A DNA stretch of 64,000 nucleotides from Chloroflexota bacterium (GTDB lineage: Bacteria > Chloroflexota > Anaerolineae > Anaerolineales > UBA11579). The DNA is taken from positions 1 through 64,000 of the forward strand of contig JABFGG010000006.1 in NCBI GenBank assembly GCA_013112575.1, written 5' to 3'. The notes beneath the pieces were generated by a model. It searched no databases. It was not told the DNA's origin and saw only the letters and a list, made by a program, of their open reading frames with translations. The position numbers were made by a program, and so were the translations under genes. Below are positions 1 to 8,340 of the stretch, piece by piece; within the stretch, counting starts at the first letter, position 1; the number at the start of each line of letters is the position of its first letter.

Positions 1-1208
1 ATCATAAGCCAGCGATGGTTACGTTTCCACAAGTGCGTAAGGCTGATCGAAGCGAGCAACATGAGTCCGATCTGAACCCATACCGCAAACCGGTAAGGAC
101 TGCGTAAATTTTCAAATCCTGGAAAATAGCCGCGTAAGAGTAAATAGGGCTGCAAGTTTCCGAAACGCAGGTGGGGGCCGAAGGAAACCAGAAATGCAAT
201 GCCGATCGCAAGGAGCAGATAGAGAGACCAGGGTCTTGTTTGATGATTCCGAAGCCCGGCGATAAGTCCGATGCCGCCGAGAGTAAGCAGGCCAAATCCA
301 GGAAACAAGGGTTGCCGGCTTGGTCCTGAGTCAGTCTTTAGCAATCCGCCAATTGTTTGCCCTGGTGCGTTGGCATATTCAACGAAAGAAGCTGAATTAC
401 GCGAGATAATGCTTAGATCTCGATGAAAACCAGCGTCCTTCAAAATTCTATGCTGGGATAGTAATAATGGGAGAGAGAATAAGGCGGCAATGATGCCGGC
501 GACCAAGAGCCTATAAATGATGAGTCGGCATTTTTGATGGATAACCCCATACAAGCTTAATGGGAGGAGAATTAGGACGAGGGCCAGACCATAGTACTCG
601 CTCGTCAAAAACGTGATTGCAACCCCCAATCCCAGCCCCACTGCGTTACGCCACCCAGATTTGGTGATGAGGTGCCAAAGGCTCTCCGTTGACCAAATCA
701 TCCCGAATATTGGTTGTAGTTGCAACACGCCCCGCTCATGGGTGATGAAAGGCAATGTTTGGGCCAGGATACCGGAAAATATGGCAGGAATGTATGGAGT
801 GTCTATGCGGATGAGCAGGCGGAAAACACTCCAACCGTTCAAGCTTAAGAAAAGAATTAATACAAGATTGTATGCTAGGGCTGGATTTAGGAACCAAACG
901 GGCATGGCTAACAAACCAGTTAGAAGTTGCGGATCTGCAAAAGCAAAGCTTCCTTGCAGCGGGTAAAAAATTGGGGCGTTCCAATAGCCACGATAACCGC
1001 TGGTAAGTTGGTTTGCATTCCATCCCATCGTCCAAACGTTTAAAAATGGAATAGTTGAAGGGGCTTCACTTCCTAAAGGGATGTGTGAGGCCATATTCAG
1101 CGCTAATGGCCATGTAAGGAGAAAGGACCATAGGACGAATGCACCAAAAGAAAAGGCACCCAAACGGCGGGACCTTATGTTCGGAGAATGCGACAACAGC
1201 CTGATCAT
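1..1208 (-). CDS. Polytopic membrane protein, GT-C glycosyltransferase-like (partial)
   Basis: I translated this frame by hand. It stays open from an ATG at 1208 to the window edge (about 402 residues, 3' end missing). The product is very hydrophobic, with many membrane segments and lumenal-type loops such as LKTDSGPSRQP and ENLRSPYRFAVW. This pattern is seen in lipid-linked-sugar glycosyltransferases (PMT/ArnT-like) and related 'YfhO-like' proteins, so the family call is by resemblance only. The start has no good ribosome binding site. The gene lies at the 3' end of the minus-strand envelope/redox operon, about 110 nt after the UxxU protein, with a strong hairpin between them. The short frames visible on either strand here are shadows. 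Confidence 0.6.
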   Translation of the reverse strand, partial: MIRLLSHSPNIRSRRLGAFSFGAFVLWSFLLTWPLALNMASHIPLGSEAPSTIPFLNVWTMGWNANQLTSGYRGYWNAPIFYPLQGSFAFADPQLLTGLLAMPVWFLNPALAYNLVLILFLSLNGWSVFRLLIRIDTPYIPAIFSGILAQTLPFITHERGVLQLQPIFGMIWSTESLWHLITKSGWRNAVGLGLGVAITFLTSEYYGLALVLILLPLSLYGVIHQKCRLIIYRLLVAGIIAALFSLPLLLSQHRILKDAGFHRDLSIISRNSASFVEYANAPGQTIGGLLKTDSGPSRQPLFPGFGLLTLGGIGLIAGLRNHQTRPWSLYLLLAIGIAFLVSFGPHLRFGNLQPYLLLRGYFPGFENLRSPYRFAVWVQIGLMLLASISLTHLWKRNHRWLM

Positions 1209-1233
1209 GTTGCTTAGCAAACGTCTTTTAATG

Positions 1234-1264
1234 CCCGCATCCCCTTACGAAAAGGGGATGCGGG
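1234..1264 (-). terminator. Perfect 13-bp hairpin between two minus-strand genes
   Basis: The arms 1234-1246 and 1252-1264 are exact reverse complements around a 5-nt loop (stem begins CCCGCATCC). No long T run follows on the minus strand, only an A/T-rich ttaaaag. It could be a weak terminator, an mRNA-stabilising stem, or a processing site between the UxxU gene and the membrane protein gene. Confidence 0.5.
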
Positions 1265-1317
1265 GTTTAGAGAGGAGTGGAGAGGAATAATTTGCAAAGA
1301 GAAGAATGGCTGTTCGC

Positions 1318-1704
1318 CTATGGCGGGGCCAGAGCCGCTTCAAATTGAGTTTGCATTTGCGCTTGAGTCTGTACGCCCAATCCGGTCCAAACAGTTTCAC
1401 CGTTAGGATTCAACATAACATAGCTGGGGTGCCCACGTAATTGAAATGACTTGTAAATCGGGTTACCAGTGGCGCTGTTTGCATCAATAAAGCGAAACTC
1501 GATTTCCGTGTTATATTCAGATTCGAGCCCATCCACGATGGGTTGCATTTGCGCTCATGGCGGTCAACCGTCTATATAAAAGTACAGAAAAGTCAGTTTG
1601 TCTGTGGCAGGTGTGACCAAGCCATTGGCGCCTGCCGATCCGCAAGCGCTGGCAAATAACACAAACAGCGCCAAAGGGAGGATTGCCGAAAGTCGTAGTC
1701 GCAT
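1318..1704 (-). CDS. Thioredoxin-fold lipoprotein with a UxxU (double selenocysteine) active site
   Basis: Read with two in-frame TGA codons as selenocysteine (1564-1566 and 1555-1557), this is a 128-residue protein. The ATG at 1704 lies 15 nt after the upstream gene. A lipoprotein signal ends in FASAC|G. The thioredoxin-like core reads FYIDGUPPUAQMQP, where family members have CPPC, and is followed by FRFIDAN and a cis-Pro type GHPSY motif. Apart from the two TGAs the frame is intact to a TAG stop. A hairpin with loop GTG lies 27 nt after the first TGA and 18 nt after the second. Seen: TGA at exactly both Cys positions. Known: bacterial Sec insertion needs a close downstream hairpin. Inferred: an extracytoplasmic selenoprotein reductase or oxidase. 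A pseudogene is the alternative but is unlikely. Confidence 0.78.
1528..1542 (-). promoter_or_regulatory. Putative bacterial SECIS hairpin of the UxxU gene
   Basis: On the minus strand, CCCATC (1542-1537), loop GTG (1536-1534) and GATGGG (1533-1528) form a perfect 6-bp stem with a 3-nt loop whose first base is G. The loop starts 27 nt after the first TGA and 18 nt after the second. Both fall in the roughly 16-37 nt range described for bacterial SECIS elements. Confidence 0.65.
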
Positions 1705-1719
1705 TAGTTCACTCCAATC

Positions 1720-2340
1720 TCATTGTGTGCTGCGTTCGAAGTTGCGCGCCAACCAACCAAAGTCCACGACGCCTATCTGAATGTCTTGAACGATTCCGCT
1801 CGGATCAATGAAATAGGTTGTGGGTGTTGAATAGAGTTGATACATCCCACCAATTGAACCATCGTTATCCATCAGAAATGGGCTGGTTAGACCGTACCGG
1901 CTTGCGAAGTCAAGAACCGGCTGAAGGGGTTCTTGTTCGTCAACAAATAGGATCGCCAGATCCTCCCCATAGGTTTCTTCGGCCGCCCGAAACTCGGGGG
2001 CATTTAGATTGCAAACCGGTCACCAACTGTGAAAGAACATGATGGCTATGGGCTTTCCCCTGAAATCGCTGAGCCCGGCTTTACTGCCCCGCGCTGTATT
2101 GAGGGAAAAATCCGGGGCGAGGGAGCCGATTTGTGGTCCTACGGGCAGATCTACTACTTCGGCTTCCGATTGATTGGTTGTCGAACCAGATCTGCCGCCG
2201 GAGAAAGCGAAAAACAGGACGCCAACAATTGCAGCAAGTATCCCGAAGCCCCAAAACAACCCTGATCGTTGCGCGTTTGCGCGACGTCTCTTAGTACGCT
2301 TCTTGTTGCTGCTTCTTGTGCTTTTCTTTCTTGCCATCAT
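1720..2340 (-). CDS. Membrane-anchored TlpA/redoxin-like selenoprotein (UxxC)
   Basis: A TGA at 2020-2022, read as selenocysteine, joins two halves of one 206-residue redoxin ending at TGA 1720-1722. Order: a very basic N-terminus (residues 1-25), one membrane anchor (about 28-47), then an AhpC/TlpA-type domain with the usual GSLAPDFSLNTARG entry, FRGKPIAIMFFHSW, the redox motif W-U107-P-V-C110, and an STPTTYFIDPSG cis-Pro and strand region. The TGA replaces the first Cys of WCPxC. A hairpin suited to Sec insertion follows. The gene sits between a DsbA-like gene (41 nt upstream) and the UxxU lipoprotein gene (15 nt downstream), so the cluster appears to run extracytoplasmic thiol chemistry. 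The start could be 2340 or 2337. Confidence 0.82.
1982..2001 (-). promoter_or_regulatory. Putative bacterial SECIS hairpin of the UxxC redoxin gene
   Basis: On the minus strand, GCCCCCGA (2001-1994) pairs with TCGGG-c-GGC (1990-1982, one bulged C) around loop GTT (1993-1991). That is about 8 bp with G as first loop base. The loop starts 26 nt after the TGA at 2022-2020, within the published bSECIS window. Confidence 0.65.
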
Positions 2341-2381
2341 TCACTCCTTCTGATTTGGTCCGCTAAGGAATACGATAAGGG

Positions 2382-3179
2382 TTAGGGGTTGGTGCCGTTG
2401 AGTTCACCTTCGATGACTTCGGCGAACGTGCTGAAAGGCTGCGCGCCAACCACCGCAATGCCGTTGATAAAAAAGGTTGGGGTTGAGCGAACACCTAACT
2501 GAGCAGCGAAATCCAGGTCCGCTTGCACTTCCTCACGATAGCGCCCGGTTTCAACGCATTCCTGAAACCCTTCCATGTCGAGCGCTAGCTCCTCTGCGTA
2601 CCGTATATAGGTTTCGGAGCTCAATGCCTGGGGGCCGCCGACAAATAGCTTATCGTGATACTCCCAGTATTGACCTTGCTCACCAGCGCAATTGGCGGCT
2701 TCGGCTGCAGGAAAGGCCTCTGGATGGATAGAGGTTAGTGGGAAATCTCGATATACGAAGCGCACCTCATCGCCGTAATTTTCAATAATCTGGGAAAAAG
2801 TGTCGTTATGGAAGCGAGTGCAGAAGGGACACTCAAAATCGCTGAACTCGATAATTGTGACGGGAGCATCCTCGTTGCCTAAAACGGGATCATCGTCAAC
2901 CGGGACATCGTAACGCGGCAATTCTTGTGGCTCGCTTGGAGAGACACCTGCTGATGTATCAACGCCCTGTGCTACGCTCGAGCTGGCCGTCTCTCTACCC
3001 CAAACAAAATATCCTGAACCAAGGCCAAGCAGGAAGACGATGGGTAGAAGAAGTGCAAAAATATGGGTACGTTTGAGCGTGATCGTGAAGGTTTCATCTT
3101 CTTCTAAAGGGTTATTCTCTACCTCCTGATCAAATGTTTGCTCTTCCATCTCGATTTGTTCTTGTTCCAATTCGCTCAT
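2382..3179 (-). CDS. DsbA-family thioredoxin-like protein, membrane anchored
   Basis: A 265-residue protein with an acidic N-terminus, one transmembrane anchor (about 39-60), a linker, and a DsbA/thioredoxin-4 domain starting near ENAPVTIIEFSD-like sequence. The redox motif is C117-P-F-C120 and the cis-Pro loop is STPTFFING. It should act outside the membrane as a thiol oxidase or isomerase. Unlike its two downstream neighbours, its redox residues are normal cysteines. It is 41 nt upstream of the UxxC redoxin gene and 50 nt downstream of the DUF2085 gene, all in one apparent operon. Homologues in this bacterial group are usually annotated DsbA-family or 'thioredoxin domain-containing'. Confidence 0.88.
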   Translation of the reverse strand: MSELEQEQIEMEEQTFDQEVENNPLEEDETFTITLKRTHIFALLLPIVFLLGLGSGYFVWGRETASSSVAQGVDTSAGVSPSEPQELPRYDVPVDDDPVLGNEDAPVTIIEFSDFECPFCTRFHNDTFSQIIENYGDEVRFVYRDFPLTSIHPEAFPAAEAANCAGEQGQYWEYHDKLFVGGPQALSSETYIRYAEELALDMEGFQECVETGRYREEVQADLDFAAQLGVRSTPTFFINGIAVVGAQPFSTFAEVIEGELNGTNP

Positions 3180-3229
3180 TTTGTACTCCTCATGTATGAC
3201 GTATTAAAAGCTGACTATCTTCTTTTTCG

Positions 3230-4006
3230 TTACTCAATTTCTATTGCCGTGTGCTGCAGACTTTCTAACTTGTCAAATCTCTTTTTGAATTTCTGAACTA
3301 CATCGGAAAAGGCCTCCTCCAAAACTGGAAAACCAAACCAGACAATGGCCAGACCGAACAAACTGCCTGTCAGGAGACGCATCCAGGAATTAAATGATCC
3401 CAATGCATCCCCGGCGTAAAATTCGCCTGGGAAAGCGTTGTTCGTGATCAGCGCCAACCAGGCGTTACTATCGCGAAAGCCCTGTCCTATACCCCAAAAG
3501 TCGCTAATCAAATGGGTTGTGCCATCCAACCCCATCGGCAGGATCAACAAAGCAAAAGCCCAAATCGGAAGAGACTTAATCCTGCGTCGCCATGGGTACC
3601 AAAGCCATGCAAAAATGAGGATGCTGGTGTACATGGATACCATGCGATCTGACCAGGCGACCTTCCATCCAAAAGCAGGGTCGCCGATAAACTGTCTCAG
3701 GACGAGTGGATTATTGGTCTGGGACCAGACGGCCTGAATTTCCTGTAGTGGGTACATTGTTGCTTTGCCGAATAAGAAGAAGGATCGTTGGGGTAGTTGG
3801 TGGCAAAGAAAGGTATAAATGCCATAAATGGTTTGTCCTAAAGATTCCCATCCGATTTGCATAAAAACCGGGGCGAGGAAAGGGAGACCGACATATAGCC
3901 CATAACCGAAGCTGAAAAGCCAGATCCAGTTTCGACTGATGTGGTAAATAGCTTTGCTGACATACAGGCTGTCGGCATTTGGTGAGTGAGTGGTTGACTC
4001 GGACAT
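3230..4006 (-). CDS. DUF2085 membrane protein
   Basis: A 258-residue polytopic protein with about six membrane segments. The FLCHQLPQRSFFLFG motif (about residues 87-101) is the signature of DUF2085 proteins; the second Cys motif of many members (CARCTG) is absent. Function is unknown. It lies 20 nt from the DUF3105 gene and just before the DsbA-like gene, consistent with co-transcription and an envelope redox or transport role. The His/Cys motif could bind a metal or haem, which is speculation. Confidence 0.75.
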   Translation of the reverse strand: MSESTTHSPNADSLYVSKAIYHISRNWIWLFSFGYGLYVGLPFLAPVFMQIGWESLGQTIYGIYTFLCHQLPQRSFFLFGKATMYPLQEIQAVWSQTNNPLVLRQFIGDPAFGWKVAWSDRMVSMYTSILIFAWLWYPWRRRIKSLPIWAFALLILPMGLDGTTHLISDFWGIGQGFRDSNAWLALITNNAFPGEFYAGDALGSFNSWMRLLTGSLFGLAIVWFGFPVLEEAFSDVVQKFKKRFDKLESLQHTAIEIE

Positions 4007-4026
4007 GCTAAAGGTTCCTTAGTAGA

Positions 4027-4617
4027 TCAAGGTGCGGTCGCTTCAGGTGCATTCCGCCAATTGCTCTGGATAAAATTGCGCGCTTGTCGTGCATTAAATG
4101 TATCCATTTCAAGCAAGTAACCCCATGATGTAAGGGCAAGCGGCACATCCGTCGAATCCCAGGGGAGCGCAATAAGTTTGGAGTATGACGACGTCGACAT
4201 AAAGTTTCGAATATCTGACTTCAATTCCGCGCACTCAGCTTCCTCCAATATGGTGCAGTTGTACCAAAACACAATATATCCGTGTTCCAGATTATGAACA
4301 GCACCGCCTTCAGGGAAAGGAGGGAGATTGGGTAGGTCTGATTCGTCAAAAAAACCACGATCAAGCCCTCGGGCGTAATGGGGCCCCGAGGTGGGTGGAT
4401 TGGAGTTGTAGCCGGTTGGTTCGATTCCATCGTCGATATGGTCGGGAGACAGAATGGGATAAGGATCGCCAACGGGTGGTCGTATAGTGTTCCATACACC
4501 CAAGCCAATAACAGCCAGCACTGCGATTCCGACTCCTCCCCAGATGAGACGCGTACGCCATTGTTGCCTATTCCGGCGAGCTTGCCGGGCTTCACGTTTT
4601 GATTTCAGATTGCTCAA
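4027..4617 (-). CDS. DUF3105 protein, membrane anchored (paralogue 1)
   Basis: 196 residues: a basic N-terminus, one membrane anchor (about 27-46), then an extracytoplasmic DUF3105 domain with both hallmark motifs, YNSNPPTSGPHY and VHNLEHGYIVFWYNC. The conserved histidines suggest metal binding but no activity is established for the family. It lies 23 nt after the L,D-transpeptidase gene in the same direction. A paralogue at 6080-6676 has lost two of the histidines. Confidence 0.85.
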   Translation of the reverse strand: MSNLKSKREARQARRNRQQWRTRLIWGGVGIAVLAVIGLGVWNTIRPPVGDPYPILSPDHIDDGIEPTGYNSNPPTSGPHYARGLDRGFFDESDLPNLPPFPEGGAVHNLEHGYIVFWYNCTILEEAECAELKSDIRNFMSTSSYSKLIALPWDSTDVPLALTSWGYLLEMDTFNARQARNFIQSNWRNAPEATAP

Positions 4618-4640
4618 ATTTTAATGCTCCATTTTGCTAG

Positions 4641-5780
4641 TTATGCACCACCAGAGCCATATAATGCAGGATCCGTTGGCGTTTCTCCACTAGGGTCCCA
4701 TACATAAACCCAGTCACCTTCTTGTGCCCAGTTGAAGATCCATTGGGCATCACCAGGTGACAGATTGACACAGCCGCGTGAACGCGGCACGCCGAAACCA
4801 TTGTGCCAGTACGTCCCATGTAAGGCGCGGGCTTCATCGAAATACATTGTCCAGGGCACATCTTCTAGATAGTAATAATCTGAGCGATCTGCTGTAAATG
4901 AACCGCTCATGGTTTCGGTTTCTTTCATTAAATAGATCTGGAAGAGACCTGGTTGGGTCCATGTTCCCGGAAGGCCAGTTGAAATCACAGTAGCGAAGAC
5001 GAGCTGTCCTGCTTCATAAACTGCCAGTGACTGGTCAGCAAGATTAACTTCGATCCAACGATCGTTATCCACGCCGTCGGGTGCTGTTGTGTTTGGTGTT
5101 ACCCTGGATACCTGCCGCCCATCCAGCCATTGGTTGGGGCCGACACGAAACCATTCCACCCCTCCGACAAAAGTGGTTTCGTAGATTTCTACCGGATCGT
5201 ATTGCCAGAAATCATAGCGCTCCGGTTCATCGTATACAATGCCCGGTTCTGGCGAAGCTTGCATTGGATACAATGCCCACCCAAACGGACGAGCTGGTGT
5301 TTCATAGAAGCCAAAGCCTTGAAAGTCTGGCGCATACACTCTTGAGACTCCATCCGCGTGCATCCATACGCCCGGGGCAATCATGTAAAACTTTTTGCCT
5401 TCGACCTCAGCAAAGTCGATATAGGTGATGAAATCAAAGCCAGGCTCAATATAACGATATACAGGTTCGCCAGCGACAGCAGCATCCAGAGAAAGATAGA
5501 GCGGGATACTTGTTTTGTTTACGCGGCCATAATAATACGGCAGGTAGGATAATTCTGTATCTAGCGTATAGCTGGGCAAAGAGACAGAACCAACTTGTGA
5601 ATCAGGCTCAATTGGTGGGGGATCTTCGCTTACCTCAAGGGGAATACAATCTGTTTGGATTGGGGCATAAATATTTGGAAGACAGGGTCTATCACCATTA
5701 TGATTCTGTGCAAAAGTGGGCGTCGGTGCAATAACAATAATTGAAATCAGCACAATGGCTAGGATGTAGTAACGCCTCAT
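4641..5780 (-). CDS. L,D-transpeptidase (YkuD domain), secreted
   Basis: 379 residues. A signal peptide ends near PTFAQ, SH3-like repeats fill roughly residues 95-245, and a C-terminal YkuD domain starts at RWIEVNLADQSLAVY. The active-site block is ALHGTYWHNGFGVPRSRGC337VNLS, with catalytic Cys337 and the two conserved His. These enzymes form 3-3 peptidoglycan cross-links or attach proteins to peptidoglycan. It appears to be the first gene of the minus-strand operon running to position 1, since a strong promoter module lies at 5909-5979. A Tat-exported paralogue is at 23241-24344. Confidence 0.9.
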   Translation of the reverse strand: MRRYYILAIVLISIIVIAPTPTFAQNHNGDRPCLPNIYAPIQTDCIPLEVSEDPPPIEPDSQVGSVSLPSYTLDTELSYLPYYYGRVNKTSIPLYLSLDAAVAGEPVYRYIEPGFDFITYIDFAEVEGKKFYMIAPGVWMHADGVSRVYAPDFQGFGFYETPARPFGWALYPMQASPEPGIVYDEPERYDFWQYDPVEIYETTFVGGVEWFRVGPNQWLDGRQVSRVTPNTTAPDGVDNDRWIEVNLADQSLAVYEAGQLVFATVISTGLPGTWTQPGLFQIYLMKETETMSGSFTADRSDYYYLEDVPWTMYFDEARALHGTYWHNGFGVPRSRGCVNLSPGDAQWIFNWAQEGDWVYVWDPSGETPTDPALYGSGGA

Positions 5781-5908
5781 ACGTGTAAGCTAGCTCCTTT
5801 TTCTCCGGCGAAAATATCGCAATTTAGTGCAATTGGATCGCATAATCAGTAGGTCGAGAGGCTGAACAATGCTTTTTACAACAATTAGACATACTCTCAC
5901 GTGTAATC

Positions 5909-5979
5909 AGTATAGCTAAGGGAATTGCAATCCCACACCGCTATATGACGGGTTTGCGCGATAGGCAAAATAGCCTATT
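5909..5979 (-). promoter_or_regulatory. Promoter/operator module P1 upstream of the L,D-transpeptidase operon
   Basis: On the minus strand the order is a palindromic operator (5960-5979, +strand gATAGGC-N6-GCCTATt), a second imperfect palindrome with CCGCTATATGACGG (5938-5951), and a TATACT -10 box (5909-5914). The gap between operator and -10 is exactly 45 nt, as in four other copies in the window. It also covers most of what the 299-nt intergenic region 5781-6079 holds. Confidence 0.7.
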
Positions 5980-6079
5980 AAATCCGGGTTCCTCCGGATC
6001 AGCGGGTACATCAATCTGGGAAGTAAATCAGGGAGTAAAATTAATTCATGAATGCTCTCTTGGCACCAGTAGAAAATAA

Positions 6080-6676
6080 TCAAGGGGCAGTCGCTTCGGG
6101 AGCGTGTCTCCAATTGCTATGGATGAAATTAATTACATCGCCTCCTTTAAAACTTTCCATTTCAAGTAAATATCCCCAGGAAGTTAGCACTAGCGGAACA
6201 TCTGTCGTGTCCCAAGGGAGTGCGACTAGCTTAGCGTAGGCAGAATCGCTAATCAAGAAACGAATGTCGTCCTTCAATTCTTCGCAACTATTCTCATCTA
6301 CCAGCTCACAGTTGTACCAAAACACGATATACCCCTCCTCCATATTTTTAACAGCGGCTGCTTCTGGAAAGTATGGGAGATCGGGCAAATCTGATTGATC
6401 ATAAAATCCGGGATTAAGTCCTTGATCATAGTGTGGGCCTGAAGTTGGCGGATTAGAGTTGTAGGCGGGGGGCCTAATTTCGCCCGGTAGATGTTCTGAA
6501 TCCATTATCGGATAAGATTGACCAATGGGTGGTCGATATGAATTCCAGGTGGCTAACAATATTAGGCCCCCTGCTAAAATTAGCGACCCAGACCATATCA
6601 GACGTTTTTGGACTTGTTGCTTTCGCCTGCGTACTTGCCAGGATTCGCGGTTGGCATTCTGGTTTATCAGCCACAT
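6080..6676 (-). CDS. DUF3105 protein, membrane anchored (paralogue 2, His-depleted)
   Basis: 198 residues, same layout as the protein at 4027-4617: basic start, one membrane anchor (about 25-45), DUF3105 domain with YNSNPPTSGPHY. The second motif reads VKNMEEGYIVFWYNC, so both histidines of the usual VHNLEHG are replaced (Lys and Glu). It is about 60% identical to paralogue 1 by eye. It has its own copy of the shared promoter module (6821-6891). Loss of the histidines suggests a changed or lost metal site while the fold is kept. Confidence 0.82.
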   Translation of the reverse strand: MWLINQNANRESWQVRRRKQQVQKRLIWSGSLILAGGLILLATWNSYRPPIGQSYPIMDSEHLPGEIRPPAYNSNPPTSGPHYDQGLNPGFYDQSDLPDLPYFPEAAAVKNMEEGYIVFWYNCELVDENSCEELKDDIRFLISDSAYAKLVALPWDTTDVPLVLTSWGYLLEMESFKGGDVINFIHSNWRHAPEATAP

Positions 6677-6820
6677 TTTTCCGTTTTATATTTTCCGATC
6701 TCAACAGATCCGGATCGATAGATGTAGTGCAAAACAAAGACTTGATTGCCAAGCGTTCCAAAATGGAGTCTTGGTAGCTTAGATCGATTAACTGACATTG
6801 CTGCTTGAGCGTACTATGTC

Positions 6821-6891
6821 AGTATAGCTAAGGGTGTGACAAGCCTACACCGCTATATGACGGGGTCGAATAATAGGCAAAATGGCCTATT
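6821..6891 (-). promoter_or_regulatory. Promoter/operator module P2 upstream of DUF3105 paralogue 2
   Basis: The operator AATAGGC-AAAATG-GCCTATT (6872-6891) has perfect 7-bp arms. The inner palindrome CCGCTATATGACGG (from about 6850) and the minus-strand TATACT box (6821-6826) follow at the same spacing as P1. The leader from the predicted start of transcription to the ATG at 6676 is about 140 nt. Nothing else is recognised in 6892-7027. Confidence 0.72.
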
Positions 6892-7027
6892 TGGAAAAGT
6901 ATATTGTTTTGAAAGTACTGGATGAGTAAATATTCCCGATTTGCCACAGTCTAAACTAACTTTCTCCTGGATTATTCTGAGATCATTTAAGAGAGGGGTA
7001 AGCGGAATGCTGATAAAGAGAAATGAG

Positions 7028-8203
7028 TTAATCAAGTAGCCTTTGATATGTAGAAAACTCTTGCTCCCAACTATGCTTATTTGTAAATTCACGATCAGCG
7101 TTAATTGCCAACGATTCGCGCATAGGAGTATTTGAATGCATCTTTATTACTTTGTCAGCAAATTGTTTAACGTCTTTGGGGTTGAAAAATTCAATTGCTG
7201 TATCAGAGAAGTAATTCTCAAGGACAAGCAATCTGGCTGCCAATATTGGTAAGCCCATAAACGCGTATTCCAGCACTTTGGAAGGGATTGCAATACTCAT
7301 GTGAGAATCTGGTAAAGCAGGATAAATACCTATATCAGCATTGTTCATATATACAGGGACTTGTTCAATAGGTACTGGCAAATTTATCGTCAAATAAGAA
7401 CCGACTCCTAACTCTTCAGCCAGGGAAACAAGATGTTCCGAAAAAGTATTGTTGGGACCTACTAGAAGGAGGCGAACGTTAGGAATGTCTTTTACAAGCA
7501 GAGGCAATGCTCTAACGGGCAACTCCAAGCCATAGCGGGGGGCTAATGTACCTGTATAAAGCAGAATGAATTCCTCCCTATTGCCATTCCGACCATTGAG
7601 GTTATCGCGACTAAATATAAATGGGTCTGGAATATTCAGCACAATACTGATTTTGTCCTTGGGAACTCCACGCCTAATTAAACAATTTCGGAAATTCTCA
7701 TTAGCTGCGATAATTTCGTGTGCGAAGAGGGTAGATAATTTCTCCTCCCATATCAAGGTTTTCACGATAGGACTTTTTTCAGTGGTCTCAAATTTTGACA
7801 TGAAAAATTCTGGCATAGGATCATGGATATCTAATATGACCTTTGACCCTGAAATCCTCGGCAAGAATGCTGCAAAAACGAAAAAGTCAGGCATGTTATG
7901 GACGTGAACGACATCATACCTATTTCGCAGGTGTAGTGTGGTGAGCCATATTGAAAACAAGAGAAAGGCAATTAAATATTCAACCGGGTACGAAAATGCT
8001 CCTCCATTGATTCGCTGGAAGGGGATTTCATAAACATTAGTTTTTGTATTGTTCAATTCTGAAGTTGGTAGTTTTGGCCCCTTAACACATATCACATCAA
8101 CTTTGTCCCCTTTTGCAATTAGCGACTCTACATAACGTTTGACACGACCATCACGGTAATAGGATTGGTGTACCAGATGGCATACCTTATGAGCTTTTTG
8201 CAT
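7028..8203 (-). CDS. Glycosyltransferase family 4
   Basis: 391 residues with a two-domain GT-B layout. The N-terminal domain has VDVICVKGP and YDVVHVHNMPDFFVFAAF. The C-terminal GT1/GT4 domain has LLYTGTLAPRYGLELPVRAL, VRLLLVGPN and the donor-binding stretch DIGIYPALPDSHMSIAIPSK...EYAFMGLPILA, with the E-x7-E-like pattern. It should transfer a sugar from a nucleotide donor during glycan or glycolipid synthesis; substrate unknown. It is a single gene, divergent from the repeat region at 8341, and more AT-rich than its neighbours. Confidence 0.85.
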   Translation of the reverse strand: MQKAHKVCHLVHQSYYRDGRVKRYVESLIAKGDKVDVICVKGPKLPTSELNNTKTNVYEIPFQRINGGAFSYPVEYLIAFLLFSIWLTTLHLRNRYDVVHVHNMPDFFVFAAFLPRISGSKVILDIHDPMPEFFMSKFETTEKSPIVKTLIWEEKLSTLFAHEIIAANENFRNCLIRRGVPKDKISIVLNIPDPFIFSRDNLNGRNGNREEFILLYTGTLAPRYGLELPVRALPLLVKDIPNVRLLLVGPNNTFSEHLVSLAEELGVGSYLTINLPVPIEQVPVYMNNADIGIYPALPDSHMSIAIPSKVLEYAFMGLPILAARLLVLENYFSDTAIEFFNPKDVKQFADKVIKMHSNTPMRESLAINADREFTNKHSWEQEFSTYQRLLD

Positions 8204-8340
8204 GATTTTCTATAACCCAGGAATATAGTTGGCCAATTGGGAATATAAGTTTATGGCGCGAATGGAAATCAACAAAGAGCCGAAAGGCGGGGTCAGATAC
8301 AGGCATTTATGCTTATCGCCTAAGGGTCGATTTTTTAGAG

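Noticed and set aside
2-1290. Several short frames on both strands over the first 1.3 kb
   Set aside because: A single continuous minus-strand membrane-protein frame explains the region; the others are its shadows.
1318-2340. The two thioredoxin-fold genes as ordinary pseudogenes with nonsense mutations
   Set aside because: All three stops are TGA, all fall on redox-Cys codons, the frames are otherwise clean and suitable hairpins follow. Random decay would not give this pattern.
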